Source of the DNA: Aureococcus anophagefferens
Taxonomy: Eukaryota > Sar > Pelagophyceae > Pelagomonadales > Pelagomonadaceae
DNA length: 64,000 nt
NCBI RefSeq assembly: GCF_000186865.1
Contig: NW_008705562.1
Location: 2,830,821-2,894,820 of the forward strand
Reading direction: 5' to 3'
Part shown: positions 45,934-55,132 of the stretch, piece after piece
How positions within the stretch are numbered: position 1 is the first letter of the stretch
Layout: every line of letters starts with the position of its first letter
The notes under the pieces: generated by a model
Told to the model about the DNA's origin: nothing
The model's input: only the letters and a program-made list of their open reading frames with translations
Database searches by the model: none
Position numbers and translations under genes: made by a program

Positions 45934-48264
45934 CTAGGCCTTCTGCGGCGGGAAGTCCGCGCCCATCTCGGACCAGGGCGCGAAGACCTGCTGCGTGCCC
46001 GAGTAGCGCGCGACGCCCGTGTCCTCGTCGTAGGGGTCGAAGTTGGACGTGTCGAGGGGGTCCTTGATCGGGGGCACGTAGGGCGACTTGATGCCGAGCG
46101 CGGCGAGCTTGGCCCAGTCGAACTTCGTGGACGCGAACCAGGCCTGGTTCTTGATGTCCTGGACGCTGGACTTGCCCATGCCGAGGCGGTAGGCCGGCGC
46201 GGACTTGAGGAGCGCCTGGACGAGGGCCTTGGCCTCCGCGGGGAAGCCCCGGGGCCAGAGGCGGTCGCCGTCGAGCGCCTTGGGCGCCGCCAAAATCTTG
46301 CGGAAGATCTCGGGCTGGCGGTCGTCGGCGAAGGGCGTTCGGCCGACGAGGAGCTCGTACACCAAACAGCCGAGGGCCCAGTAGTCCACGGCCTGGTCGT
46401 GGCCCTTGGACTGGATGATCTCGGGCGCGAGGTACTCGGGCGTGCCGCAGATCGTGTAGCTCTTGTCGTGGAAGCCCTTCTTGTCCTCCCAGGGCACCTG
46501 CTTCGCGAACCCGAAGTCGATGACCTTGACGTAGCCCTTGGCGTCGAGCAGCAGGTTCTCGGGCTTGAGGTCGCGGTAGGCGATGCCGTGGCCGTGGATG
46601 TGCGCGAAGGCCTCGATGACGCAGCCGCCGAAGAACTGGGCCGCGGGCTGGCCGAAGCCCCCGAAGCCGCCGACGCGGAGCGCCTTCGTCTCCGCGACCT
46701 TCTCGTAGACGAGGGACCAGAGCTCGCCGCCCTGGACGATCTCCATGAGCATGTAGATCTGGTCCCGGTCCTGGTACGTCGCGACGAGGCCCAGAACCAT
46801 GGGGTGCGCGCACTGCATCAGCAGATTCTTCTCGTTCATGATGTTCCGCTCCTGGTGGCTCTGGACGACCTGCTCCTTCTGCATGGCCTTCAACGCGTAG
46901 ACGCTGTTCGTCGGCGCGTGGACGACGAGCGACACGCGGCCGAAGGTGCCCGTGCCCAGGGTCCGCAGGCGCTGCAGGTCCCGCGCCGCGGGCCGCGCCG
47001 TCGCGACGGCCGCCTTCTTCTCCTTCTGCTTCTTCTTCACCGCGTCGACGTCCGCGAGCCAGGTCTGGAAGGACACGCGGTCCAACACGAGGCACTCGAG
47101 CTGCTCCGTGGCGACGATGTTCGCCGCGCGGGGCTCGTTGTTGATGAGCGCGCGCTCGCCGAAGAAGTCCTGCGTCCGCAGGACGCCGACCTCCGTCTCG
47201 CCCGTCTTCTGCTTCGTCGCCGGGTCGACGACGTTCTTCGTCACCTTGGCGGAGCCGTCGTTGATGATGTAGAAGCGCGAACCCTCCTCGCCCTCCTTGA
47301 CGACGTACTTGCCCGGCCGGAAGAGCTGGATGCGCATCGCGTCCGCGAGCTTGTCCAGCACGTCGTCGCTCAGATGGGACAGCAGCGGCACGGACTTGAG
47401 GATGCGGATGCGCATCTGCTGCTGGAGCATCTCCTGCAATGACCCGAACAGGCGCACGAAGTCGTAGCGGGAAATGCGGAAGCAGGCGCACTTGGCCGTC
47501 GCGATGACGTTCGCGTGGCGCGGCTCGTCGAGCATCAACGCCATCTCGCCGAAGTAGTCGCCGCGCTTCAGCGTCAACAGATGCTGCTCGCCCCCGGAAG
47601 GCTTGGTGTGCGTGCACTTGACCTCGCCGGACTCGATGATGAAGAAGTCGTCGCCCTGCTCGCCCTCCGTGATGATCTTGTGGCCCTCGGGGAACGACAC
47701 CGACTGGAGCGCGTCCGCGACCTTTTGGAGCGTCGCCGTGTCCAGGCCCTGCATGAGGGGCACCTTCTTCAAAAAGGCGAGGCGCCCCTGGGCCGCGCCC
47801 TGCTGCGTGCGGATCACGAGGCGGTGGAACGTCTTGATGTCGACGGACCAGAGCACGCAGGGCGACGTCGCGCGGATCGTCGCCGCGCGCTTCGCGCTGT
47901 ACAGCAGCGCCAGCTCCCCGAAGGAGTGGCCCGCGGCGTACTCGCCGACCTTCTTCGCCCCCACGAGGATCTCCGCCGTGCCCGAGAAGAGCACGTAGAA
48001 CGTGTCGCCCTCGTCGCCCTCCTGGATGACGACGTCGCCCGACGGCCGCTCGTGCTTCTTCATGCGGTGGATGACCTGCAGGATGTCCGTCGTCGACAGG
48101 GCGCTAAACACGTAGTGGTCCTTGAGGGCGTTGATCAGCAGCGCCTTCTCCTTCTCCGTCTTCGGCGTCGCCGTGAACGCCTTGTCGTCCTCCTCCGTCG
48201 CCTCGAACGTCGCCGGGTTGTTCGTGATCACCGCGCGCTTCTTCTGCTTGAAGAACGACGACAT
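45934..48264 (-). CDS. cGMP-dependent-type protein kinase with three cyclic-nucleotide-binding domains
   Basis: 776 residues from ATG at 48264. Three CNB domains in tandem have phosphate-binding-cassette words FGELALL near residue 115, FGEMALM near 235 and FGERALI near 370, each followed by an RAATI/RHANV/RAANI-type strand with the conserved Arg. The kinase domain begins GTGTFGRVSLV near 436, with YALKAMQKE (Lys), YRDLKPENLLL near 563 (His of HRD replaced by Tyr), VIDFGFAK and GTPEYLAPE. The C-terminal AGC tail has FAPWSEMGADFPP. This is the alveolate/stramenopile PKG plan. It would respond to cyclic nucleotides in the cytosol; which nucleotide is not certain. It is intronless. Confidence 0.93.
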   Translation of the reverse strand: MSSFFKQKKRAVITNNPATFEATEEDDKAFTATPKTEKEKALLINALKDHYVFSALSTTDILQVIHRMKKHERPSGDVVIQEGDEGDTFYVLFSGTAEILVGAKKVGEYAAGHSFGELALLYSAKRAATIRATSPCVLWSVDIKTFHRLVIRTQQGAAQGRLAFLKKVPLMQGLDTATLQKVADALQSVSFPEGHKIITEGEQGDDFFIIESGEVKCTHTKPSGGEQHLLTLKRGDYFGEMALMLDEPRHANVIATAKCACFRISRYDFVRLFGSLQEMLQQQMRIRILKSVPLLSHLSDDVLDKLADAMRIQLFRPGKYVVKEGEEGSRFYIINDGSAKVTKNVVDPATKQKTGETEVGVLRTQDFFGERALINNEPRAANIVATEQLECLVLDRVSFQTWLADVDAVKKKQKEKKAAVATARPAARDLQRLRTLGTGTFGRVSLVVHAPTNSVYALKAMQKEQVVQSHQERNIMNEKNLLMQCAHPMVLGLVATYQDRDQIYMLMEIVQGGELWSLVYEKVAETKALRVGGFGGFGQPAAQFFGGCVIEAFAHIHGHGIAYRDLKPENLLLDAKGYVKVIDFGFAKQVPWEDKKGFHDKSYTICGTPEYLAPEIIQSKGHDQAVDYWALGCLVYELLVGRTPFADDRQPEIFRKILAAPKALDGDRLWPRGFPAEAKALVQALLKSAPAYRLGMGKSSVQDIKNQAWFASTKFDWAKLAALGIKSPYVPPIKDPLDTSNFDPYDEDTGVARYSGTQQVFAPWSEMGADFPPQKA

Positions 48265-48692
48265 GGTCGCGCCTGCGCGCGGGCGCGCGCGTTCGCTCCG
48301 CGTTCCTCTCGCGCGCCGCCCCCGCGGTCCCCGGGCGCGCGCCGCGAACAGGCAGCCAGCCGCGACGGGTAATGTAGATGGCTGCCTTCCCAGGTTTCGA
48401 AACACGCACGCACGCGGGCGCGCGGAAAAGACGCCGGGCAGCACGCGCGTCCCGGTCGGGTCTCCCGGCCTAGCCCGCCCCGGACCGCTGGAGCGCTCGT
48501 CCGCGAAGAGCGCCGCGCCCAGATCTCCTCGGCAATGGGTGGCTGGCTCTCAGTGGCAAGTCTCTGAGAGGTTTGGCGAGCAGTTAAAATTGCCTCAGGC
48601 ATGCAGCTCCCAAAACGCGAGCGGCTGCGCGCCCCAACGCATTGAAACGCGTCTCGCAGCGCCGCACGCGTCGGAGCACCTTCACACTCGCG
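48265..48692. other. PKG/ZMYND10 divergent intergenic region
   Basis: 428 bp between divergent starts. The PKG side is GC-rich; the ZMYND10 side (48530-48610) is AT-richer with a TTAAAATTG patch. I see no gene, RNA or repeat here. Confidence 0.4.
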
Positions 48693-50606
48693 ATGGCCAA
48701 GCCCGGCGAGCGCCCGAAATCGGACTGGGCCGTGCCCGAGCGGCTCGGCGGGCTCAAGGTCGAGCGCGCCGAGGATGACAGCGGCGGCGTCGGCGGCCAC
48801 GTGCTCATGGTCGGCGAGGCGGAGCGCATCATCGAGAACCTGAAGCAGTTCGACATCGCGGACGTCGGCAGCCGGGCGTGGATGGAGCAGCACGCGAGCA
48901 TGGAGAAGCTGAACCAGCAGGCGCACGCGTCGGCGCGCGACAAGTCCGACGAGTTCGTCCTCGAGGCGTTCCTCACCTTCGACAAGCTCCCGACCCTCGT
49001 CTACGATCTCATCCTGAGCGAGCAGTGGCGCGAGAAGGTCTACCCCTACCTCGAGGCGGACATCGTCGGCGCGAGCGAGGATCGGGAGAGCGAGGCGACG
49101 CGCGCCAAGTGCATGCGGTGCTACTTCGTGCTCTTCCACGAGACGACGGTCGTGAACCTGCTCGAGTGCCTCTGCTACCACGCGCACGCCGTCGGCAACG
49201 TGCGCGACGCGTCCCTCGACCTCACGGACTACTGCGCGCGGCGCCTCGCGGCGCTCCACTCCAAGGCGAAGCTCTTCCGCGCCGCGAAGCCCGCCAAGGA
49301 CGCGGCGCAGTCGCCCGGCGACTTCGCGCGGTCGCTGGAGAAGCGGTCCGCCAAGGAGGAGCTCGACCAGCAGTCGCTGGAGATCGAGTTCAGCGCGTCC
49401 GTGTCCTGCGTCGCGCTCGTGCGCATGGTCGTCGAGCACCTCGGCGAGTTGACCGTCGCGGGCATGTCGCGCCTGCTGGAGACGCACGACTTCCTGCTGT
49501 CCATCGTGCCCCTGCTCGAGCACCCGCCCTGGACGCGCGCGCGCTACGAGCGCGTCGACGCGGACGACGACTCGGACGAACCGAAAAAGAAGCGCGTCTG
49601 GCAGAAGCTCCAGGAGGGCGACTGGAAAGACGTGCCCACGGACCGGCTCCTCGACGTGACGAAGCTCGAGGCCCAGGCGTGGCTCGCGCTCTACCACCTC
49701 ACGCTCCACCCGGAGGTGCGCAAGCGCTACGGCTTCGACGCGTACCGCAAGCAGACGCTCCTCCGCGCGCGGCGCTTCATCAACGACGTGCTGCTGGACC
49801 AGCTGCCCGTGCTCGCGGACCTGCAGCGCTTCATGGACGAGCTCGCCATCGTCGCCGCGCCCGAGCCGACGGCCGTCGGCGACAGCGGGTGCCTGCTCCA
49901 GCAGGTCGCGGCGTTCCACGAGGCCATCAACCGCGGGGCCGACTTCGAGGCCGTCGCCAAGCGGCAGCTCGAGACCATCTGGGCGTCCGCGGACGTCGCG
50001 TCCGACGACCTCAAGCAGCTCGTCGAGGTCTACGCGGGCGACGCGGCGCTGGGCCTCGACGACGACGCCGCGGCGAGCGTCGCGAATTCCGTCGGCGCGC
50101 TCGACCTCGACAAGCTCATGAAGGACCTCGACGGCAAGCAGGCCGCGCCCGACGGCGAGAACGACGCGCGCGCGGCGAACGTGGCCGTGCCGACGACGCC
50201 GCCCGTGGCGCTCCACCTCGAGGACGCGCGCGGCGCGTCGCCCGCGCGGCCGTCCGTCGCCGCGACGCCGTCGCCCGGCGACGCCAAGGTCGTCGCGGCG
50301 GACGACGGCGCGACGTTCCTCCGCCGCAAGTGGACCCTCGACGGGCCCGTCAAGTGCGCGGGCGACGACGGCCTCGTGCTGCGCGTCTCCTTCGCCGGCG
50401 GCGTCGAGCGGGCGCTCGCGTCCGGGCCCCTCGGCCTGCCCGGCGCGCTCGACCCGCCGCCGCCGAAGAAGCTCTGGCGCCAGCTCGGCGCCGTCGCCGA
50501 CGGCCTCGCGGCCCAGGTCCTCCTCAAATGCGACGTCCCGCTGCCCGGCGCGACGGCGCCGACGTACCGCGCCGACGCGCTCTTCGTCTCCACGCCCGCG
50601 CCGTAG
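48693..50606 (+). CDS. ZMYND10: ZMYND10-like dynein-arm assembly factor lacking the MYND finger
   Basis: 637 residues from ATG at 48693 (MAKPGERPKSDW). The helical body follows ZMYND10: LKQFDIADVGSRAWMEQH, ASMEKLNQQAH, TFDKLPTLVYDLILSEQW, VLFHETTVVNLLECLCYH, LDLTDYCARRL, LLEHPPWTRARYE and LLDQLPVLADLQRFMDEL. ZMYND10 helps fold dynein heavy and intermediate chains for motile cilia. The Cys-rich MYND finger expected at the end is absent; instead residues about 560-637 form a separate beta-like module (RKWTLDGPVKCAGDDG, LLKCDVPLPGATAP). The presence of this gene implies a ciliated stage or a reused chaperone role. Confidence 0.88.
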   Translation: MAKPGERPKSDWAVPERLGGLKVERAEDDSGGVGGHVLMVGEAERIIENLKQFDIADVGSRAWMEQHASMEKLNQQAHASARDKSDEFVLEAFLTFDKLPTLVYDLILSEQWREKVYPYLEADIVGASEDRESEATRAKCMRCYFVLFHETTVVNLLECLCYHAHAVGNVRDASLDLTDYCARRLAALHSKAKLFRAAKPAKDAAQSPGDFARSLEKRSAKEELDQQSLEIEFSASVSCVALVRMVVEHLGELTVAGMSRLLETHDFLLSIVPLLEHPPWTRARYERVDADDDSDEPKKKRVWQKLQEGDWKDVPTDRLLDVTKLEAQAWLALYHLTLHPEVRKRYGFDAYRKQTLLRARRFINDVLLDQLPVLADLQRFMDELAIVAAPEPTAVGDSGCLLQQVAAFHEAINRGADFEAVAKRQLETIWASADVASDDLKQLVEVYAGDAALGLDDDAAASVANSVGALDLDKLMKDLDGKQAAPDGENDARAANVAVPTTPPVALHLEDARGASPARPSVAATPSPGDAKVVAADDGATFLRRKWTLDGPVKCAGDDGLVLRVSFAGGVERALASGPLGLPGALDPPPPKKLWRQLGAVADGLAAQVLLKCDVPLPGATAPTYRADALFVSTPAP

Positions 50607-50702
50607 CTCGCGCGCGTCGCCTAGATTTTTGACCTCGTAGCTTTTCCGACCCTAGATGTCCGACCGCGCGGCGCGACGGCCCGCCCGGGCGCGCGCGGCG
50701 GC

Positions 50703-53700
50703 TCAGACGAAGGTCTCCGGGTCCTTGCCCTCGTCGGCGGCCTTGGGCGAGTCCGGCGGGGAGTGGCTCTGCGTCGGCAGGGACGCGTCGGTGACGCTCG
50801 CGGGCGGCGCGACGCCCATGGACGCGCGGCGGAGCGCGGCGACCTCGGCCTCGAGGCGCTTGGACCGGAGCTTCTCCTTCTCGGCCCGCTCCTTCTCGAG
50901 CGCGAGCTTCTCCTTGGCGGCCTTGGCCTCCTTCTTCGCGGACTTGAGCTCGGACGCGGAGCGCTCGAGGTGCGCGGCGTCGACGAGGACGGACTTGCGG
51001 GGCGTCGCGCGCTGGGGCGCGTTGTAGGCGTCGTCGTCGTCGATGTCGTCGAGGCGCGGCAGGTCGTCGGCGCCCCCCTCCTTGTGCTCCGAGAGCTCGA
51101 CGGCGCCGGCCTTGGGCGACGTCTGGTAGCCCGCGATGGCCTTGACGCTGTTGGCGATGTCGAGGCGCTTGAAGTTGGGGTTGCGGTGCTTCTCGTCGGT
51201 CGGGTCCGACGGCCGGCCCTCCTCGAGCTCGTCGTCGCTGTCGTCGAGCGCGTTCGGCCCGTCCTCGGTGAGCATCTGCTTCGACGCCCAGCACGACTTG
51301 AAGAGGTAGAGGATGACGCAGGACACGGCGAAGAGGAGCATGGCCACGTAGCCCGCCGGGCGGACGATGGACCCCATCTTCCCGTCGAGGCGCTTCGACA
51401 CGGAGTCGTCGATGTTGAACTCGCGGAAGCAGTTCGCGCCCCAGTACGTGCACAGGTAGCACGACGCGGTCATGCAGACCAGCCCGAAGATCTGCAGCGC
51501 GGCCCAGCCCTCGGGCACGTGGCTCCAGTGCGTCAGCCGCTTGAGCTTGCGCGCGTCGCGCCGGTCCTGCTTCTCCGACGCGCGGACCTCCTCGTCGTAC
51601 GGCACGGCCGCGAGCTCGTCCTTGCGCCGCTCCATCTCGCGGTCGAGGTAGATGGCCGCGACGACGATGGCCCCGGACTGGACCGTCGCCGCCGCCGACG
51701 CGAAGATCACACTAAGCACCTCCGCGTAGGACTCGTCGATGGAGAGGAACGCGCCCGCCATGACCGTCGGGATGATGAGCGCCATGATCGGCGACGTGCC
51801 GATCATGACCTGCAGCAGGTCGACCTTGAGGATGCCGCAGAGCACGGACGTGGGCCAGTCCGGCCCGCCCACGAGGATCGTCACCTTGGCGATGGACAGC
51901 CCCGGCTCCATCAGTATCAACCGCGTCATGCGCACGATCTCGCTGTTGACGCCGCACGTCTTCCGGATCCACCTGGGCAGCACGAGAGTGATTCAACGTC
52001 GCTTCAACGTGAGTCTTCCGCGCGCGCGCGTCACGAGAAACACATCCACGCTTCGAGACCGTTCCGAGGGATGATCGCTCGTCCAAAAGATCAGCCGAAA
52101 CGAGTGGAACATGGCCGAGATCGGAGCCTTTGAAGTTGGGAATTTCGCTCTCTTGTGCTGCCCGGGGATCCACAGGTTCCCCGCCAAATTCTCGCCGATC
52201 ATCTTCTGCTGGAGCGTGCAGGCGATGAGCTTGATGATCAACGACACGACGCAGGTGTAGCAGATGGCCGGCAGCACGGTCCAGCCGTTCTTCTTCGCGA
52301 CGGCGAGGAGCATGAACCCCGCGGCCAAATAGATGGGCGCGCCGGGCACGGGCGGCAGGATGAAGAGGAAGAGGCCCACGGCCGTGAGCACGAGCGTCGC
52401 GACGAGCACGGACGAGTCGCCAAAGGCGGAGACGACGACGGACATGGCCAGCACCGTGAACTTGGAGATGATCACCGTCAGCGCGACGAGGCCGACGCCC
52501 CAGAGCACGGCCCAGTCGAAGACGGGCGTCCAGTTCCAGTTCGCCAGCGTGTGGAGGTGGGACCGCGCCTCGTCCGTGACGCAGCAGCCCAGGCAGCCCT
52601 CGATGGGCCCCCGGGGCGCGTAGGACGCGGGCCTTTTCTTCCGCGCCGCGCCCCTCAACGTCCGCGCGAGCTGCTGGAGGCCCGCGAAGCCCAGGTAGAG
52701 GAGGAAGAAGGGCCAGGCGCTCACGGTCAGGAAGCCCTTCCAGATGTCCATGTATGGCGTGACGAACTTGGCGAAGGCCGCCTGCGCGGCGCCGTCGGGC
52801 GCGTAGAGCAGCTGCGTGATGCCCGCGACGCCGTACGAGTAGAGCGCGGCGAAGACGAGGGCCAGCACGCCGGCGACGAGGAACATGAAGATGGCCGTCG
52901 TGACGCCGTGGCCCGCGCCGGCCAGCGACGCCGCGCACCACGCGCCCGCGGCGAGCGTGCCGAGCACGCAGACCATCTTCTTGCCCGACGTGTCCGCGTG
53001 CTTGAGCGCGTGGCACAAAAACCCGAAGACCCCCAGGCACATGCCCGCCACGAAGGGGCTCACCCACAAGAGGAAGATCTCCTCGCAGGTCTCGTACTCC
53101 TTGAGCGCCTTGATGTCCTCGTCGTCCATCCAGTTCTTCTCGTGCTTCTCGCGGCACGTGAGGTCGTTGTTCGACAGGCGCTGGCCCACGCGCTTCCGGT
53201 AGGGCGCCCAGGCGTTGACGTCGAGGGACGCCCAGTAGAACCACAGCCCGCCCACGACGACGGCGAAGAAGTAGAAGGGCTTCGTCAGCGTCATGACGAA
53301 GACGTCGAAGGGCACCGCGTCGGGGGTACACGGCAGGCTGCTCAACAGCGAGTGCGTGCCCGCGAGCGCGGCCCAGACGCCGACGAGGAAGAAGCAGAGG
53401 GGGCCGTAGGGGTAGGAGTCGACGCTCATGAGGCCGTAGGCGCAGAGGCAGAGCGCGCCGAGCGCCGCGAACGCGTCGCGCACGGTCCCCGCGCAGCCCG
53501 TCCACTCGCCGCTGTCGAAGAGCGCGAGGAGGAAGAAGAGGAGCATGGCCACGCAGCCCAACGCCCAGGAGTACCACGACAGGTGGTGCGTCTTGATCGT
53601 GTACCAGACGCCGACGCCCATGGACGTGAAGAGCACGAGGAACCCGGCCGTGAAGCCCGCGATGACCGTCGACACGATGAAGCGGTGGCGCCAGGAGTGG

Positions 53701-53843
53701 ACCCAGGCGAGCGCCTCGGCCTCCTTCTCCGGGGACAGCACGTGCCGCGAGTAGGACGTCTTCCGCGGCGCCCCCTCGGCCATGCTCTCGTGCGCTTGCG
53801 AGGGAAGTACTTGCTGGCCGTCCCCCGCGTCGCCCACGCCCAT
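50703..53843 (-). CDS. Large multi-pass membrane protein with VTT/SNARE-associated-like core (one introner intron)
   Basis: Exons 52174-53843 and 50703-51972 give 979 residues (an ATG at 53783 would shorten it by 20). About 14 membrane helices are visible. The central block LFLFILPPVPGAPIYLAAGF, AKKNGWTVLPAICYTCV and TILVGGPDWPTSVLCG recalls the VTT/TMEM41/DedA lipid-scramblase fold. The C-terminal 250 residues are cytosolic: acidic, then a coiled coil (KSAKKEAKAAKEKLALEKER). The splice gives AGNLWIRKTCGVNSEIV. The intron is a family A introner with a GT donor. A role in membrane lipid movement is inference. Confidence 0.78.
51973..52165 (-). mobile_element. Introner element, family A, in VTT-like gene
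   Basis: A 193-bp insertion with the exact plus-strand duplication GGATCCAC (51965-51972 and 52166-52173), GTGGATCC in gene sense. The ends are CTGGGCAGCACGAGAG and CTCTTGTGCTGCCCGG. The gene-strand intron is 52173 down to 51973 with a GT donor from the duplication and CAG acceptor from the element. Confidence 0.95.
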
Positions 53844-54159
53844 CCGCGGCCCCTCGGACGCGTCGGGGGCCGCGGTCTCCCCGTGGAGCGGAGACGGAGT
53901 CGCCGTCGCTCAGGCAGCCCGCGCGCCGGCCGCGTCGAGGCTGGACCACTGCTGGTGGTGGGGGCAGCCCAAATGTTAGGATACAGCTTGCGTAACTTTG
54001 CTGCCCAGTAACATCGGCCGGGTGCCCAGCAACATTGGTAATTACGTTCTAGCTTGAACCCCTGTTGATTGATCCAAGTTGATTTTTGCCACAGTGATCC
54101 AATGGGCACTATACCAAGCGCATGCTAGCTCGCTTGCCAGAGGACCGTAAACGGCAACG
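53844..54159. other. Gene-free divergent region
   Basis: 316 bp between the VTT-like and thioesterase starts. The right two thirds are AT-rich for this genome. Two near copies of TGCCCAG-(T/C)-AACAT lie at about 53999 and 54022; they resemble an introner A end joined to its target, but no element is present. Promoters of both genes are expected here. Confidence 0.4.
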
Positions 54160-55104
54160 ATGAGGTCTCGCACAACGCTCCGCATGTGCCTCCTCGCGTC
54201 GCACGCACTCGCGCTCGCGCCTTCGACAGCGCTCCTCCCCGGCGAGACGGCGGCGCCGGCCAGGAGCGACGCCAGCATCCGCCTCTTCGCGCTCTACGGC
54301 ATCGCCGACAATAGCAACGCGCTCAAGAAGCGGTGGCTGCCCGTCGCGCCGGACTGGTGCGAGCCGCGGTTCCTCGAGCTGCCCTGGCACGGCGGCCGGT
54401 CCAAGGAGGACCCGCCGGCCTACGCGCTGCGGCACGCGGCGGCGGAGGGCGACGCGCTCGAGGCGGGCGCCGCGCGGCGCCGCGCGCTCGCCGAGGAGAT
54501 CGCCGACGACCTCGCGCCCTTCCTGGACGAGCCCTACGCGTTCTACGGCTTCAGCCTCGGCGCGATCGTCCTCTACGAGGTCGCGCTCGTGCTAAAGGCG
54601 CGCGGCCGGCCGCTCCCGCGGCGCCTCGTCGCCTGCGGCCGGGGCGCGCCGCACTGCTGCCCGGCGGCGCGGCGGCACTACGCCGCCGTGGCCTCGAACG
54701 ACGACGAGTTCGTGCTGGGATGGATGCGCGACCGCATGGCCTTCGAGACGGACCGGCTGCCGGCGCGGATCCGGCCGCGTGCGGCGCGGCTCTTCCGCAT
54801 GGGCGTGCTCCTCGGCGTCCAGCCCGGCGGCGGCGACGACGCGGGCACGCCGCTGACCTGGGGCTCCGTCGGCGACGCGGCGACGGCCGCGATGCCCCTG
54901 CTGGCGCCGCCCGCACCGTTGGACGTGCCGATCACGGCCATCGGGAGCGACGCGGACGCGCTCTGGCCGCCCGCGACGCTGGACCGGTGGGCGGACGTCG
55001 CGGCGACGACGCGCGTCGACGTGGCCGGCGTCGCCCACGGGGACCTCATGAACGACCCCGGCGCCGTCGCCGCCGCCTTCGCGGCGCTGGAGGAGCACAC
55101 ATAA
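54160..55104 (+). CDS. Type II thioesterase (GrsT/OLAH-like alpha/beta hydrolase)
   Basis: 314 residues. An N-terminal leader (LRMCLLASHALALAPSTALL) suggests a signal or plastid presequence. The fold matches type II thioesterases: IRLFALYGIADNSN, ELPWHGGR, YAFYGFSLGAIVLYE with nucleophile Ser in G-F-S-L-G at residues 129-133, then an Asp region (PITAIGSDADALWPP) and the catalytic His in AGVAHGDLMND. These enzymes release or edit acyl chains on polyketide or fatty acid synthases. No synthase is next to it, so its partner is unknown. The stop is 28 bp from the convergent ADCK-type stop. Confidence 0.82.
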   Translation: MRSRTTLRMCLLASHALALAPSTALLPGETAAPARSDASIRLFALYGIADNSNALKKRWLPVAPDWCEPRFLELPWHGGRSKEDPPAYALRHAAAEGDALEAGAARRRALAEEIADDLAPFLDEPYAFYGFSLGAIVLYEVALVLKARGRPLPRRLVACGRGAPHCCPAARRHYAAVASNDDEFVLGWMRDRMAFETDRLPARIRPRAARLFRMGVLLGVQPGGGDDAGTPLTWGSVGDAATAAMPLLAPPAPLDVPITAIGSDADALWPPATLDRWADVAATTRVDVAGVAHGDLMNDPGAVAAAFAALEEHT

Positions 55105-55132
55105 GAGAGATAAAAGAGCAGCGCGGGGGCGC

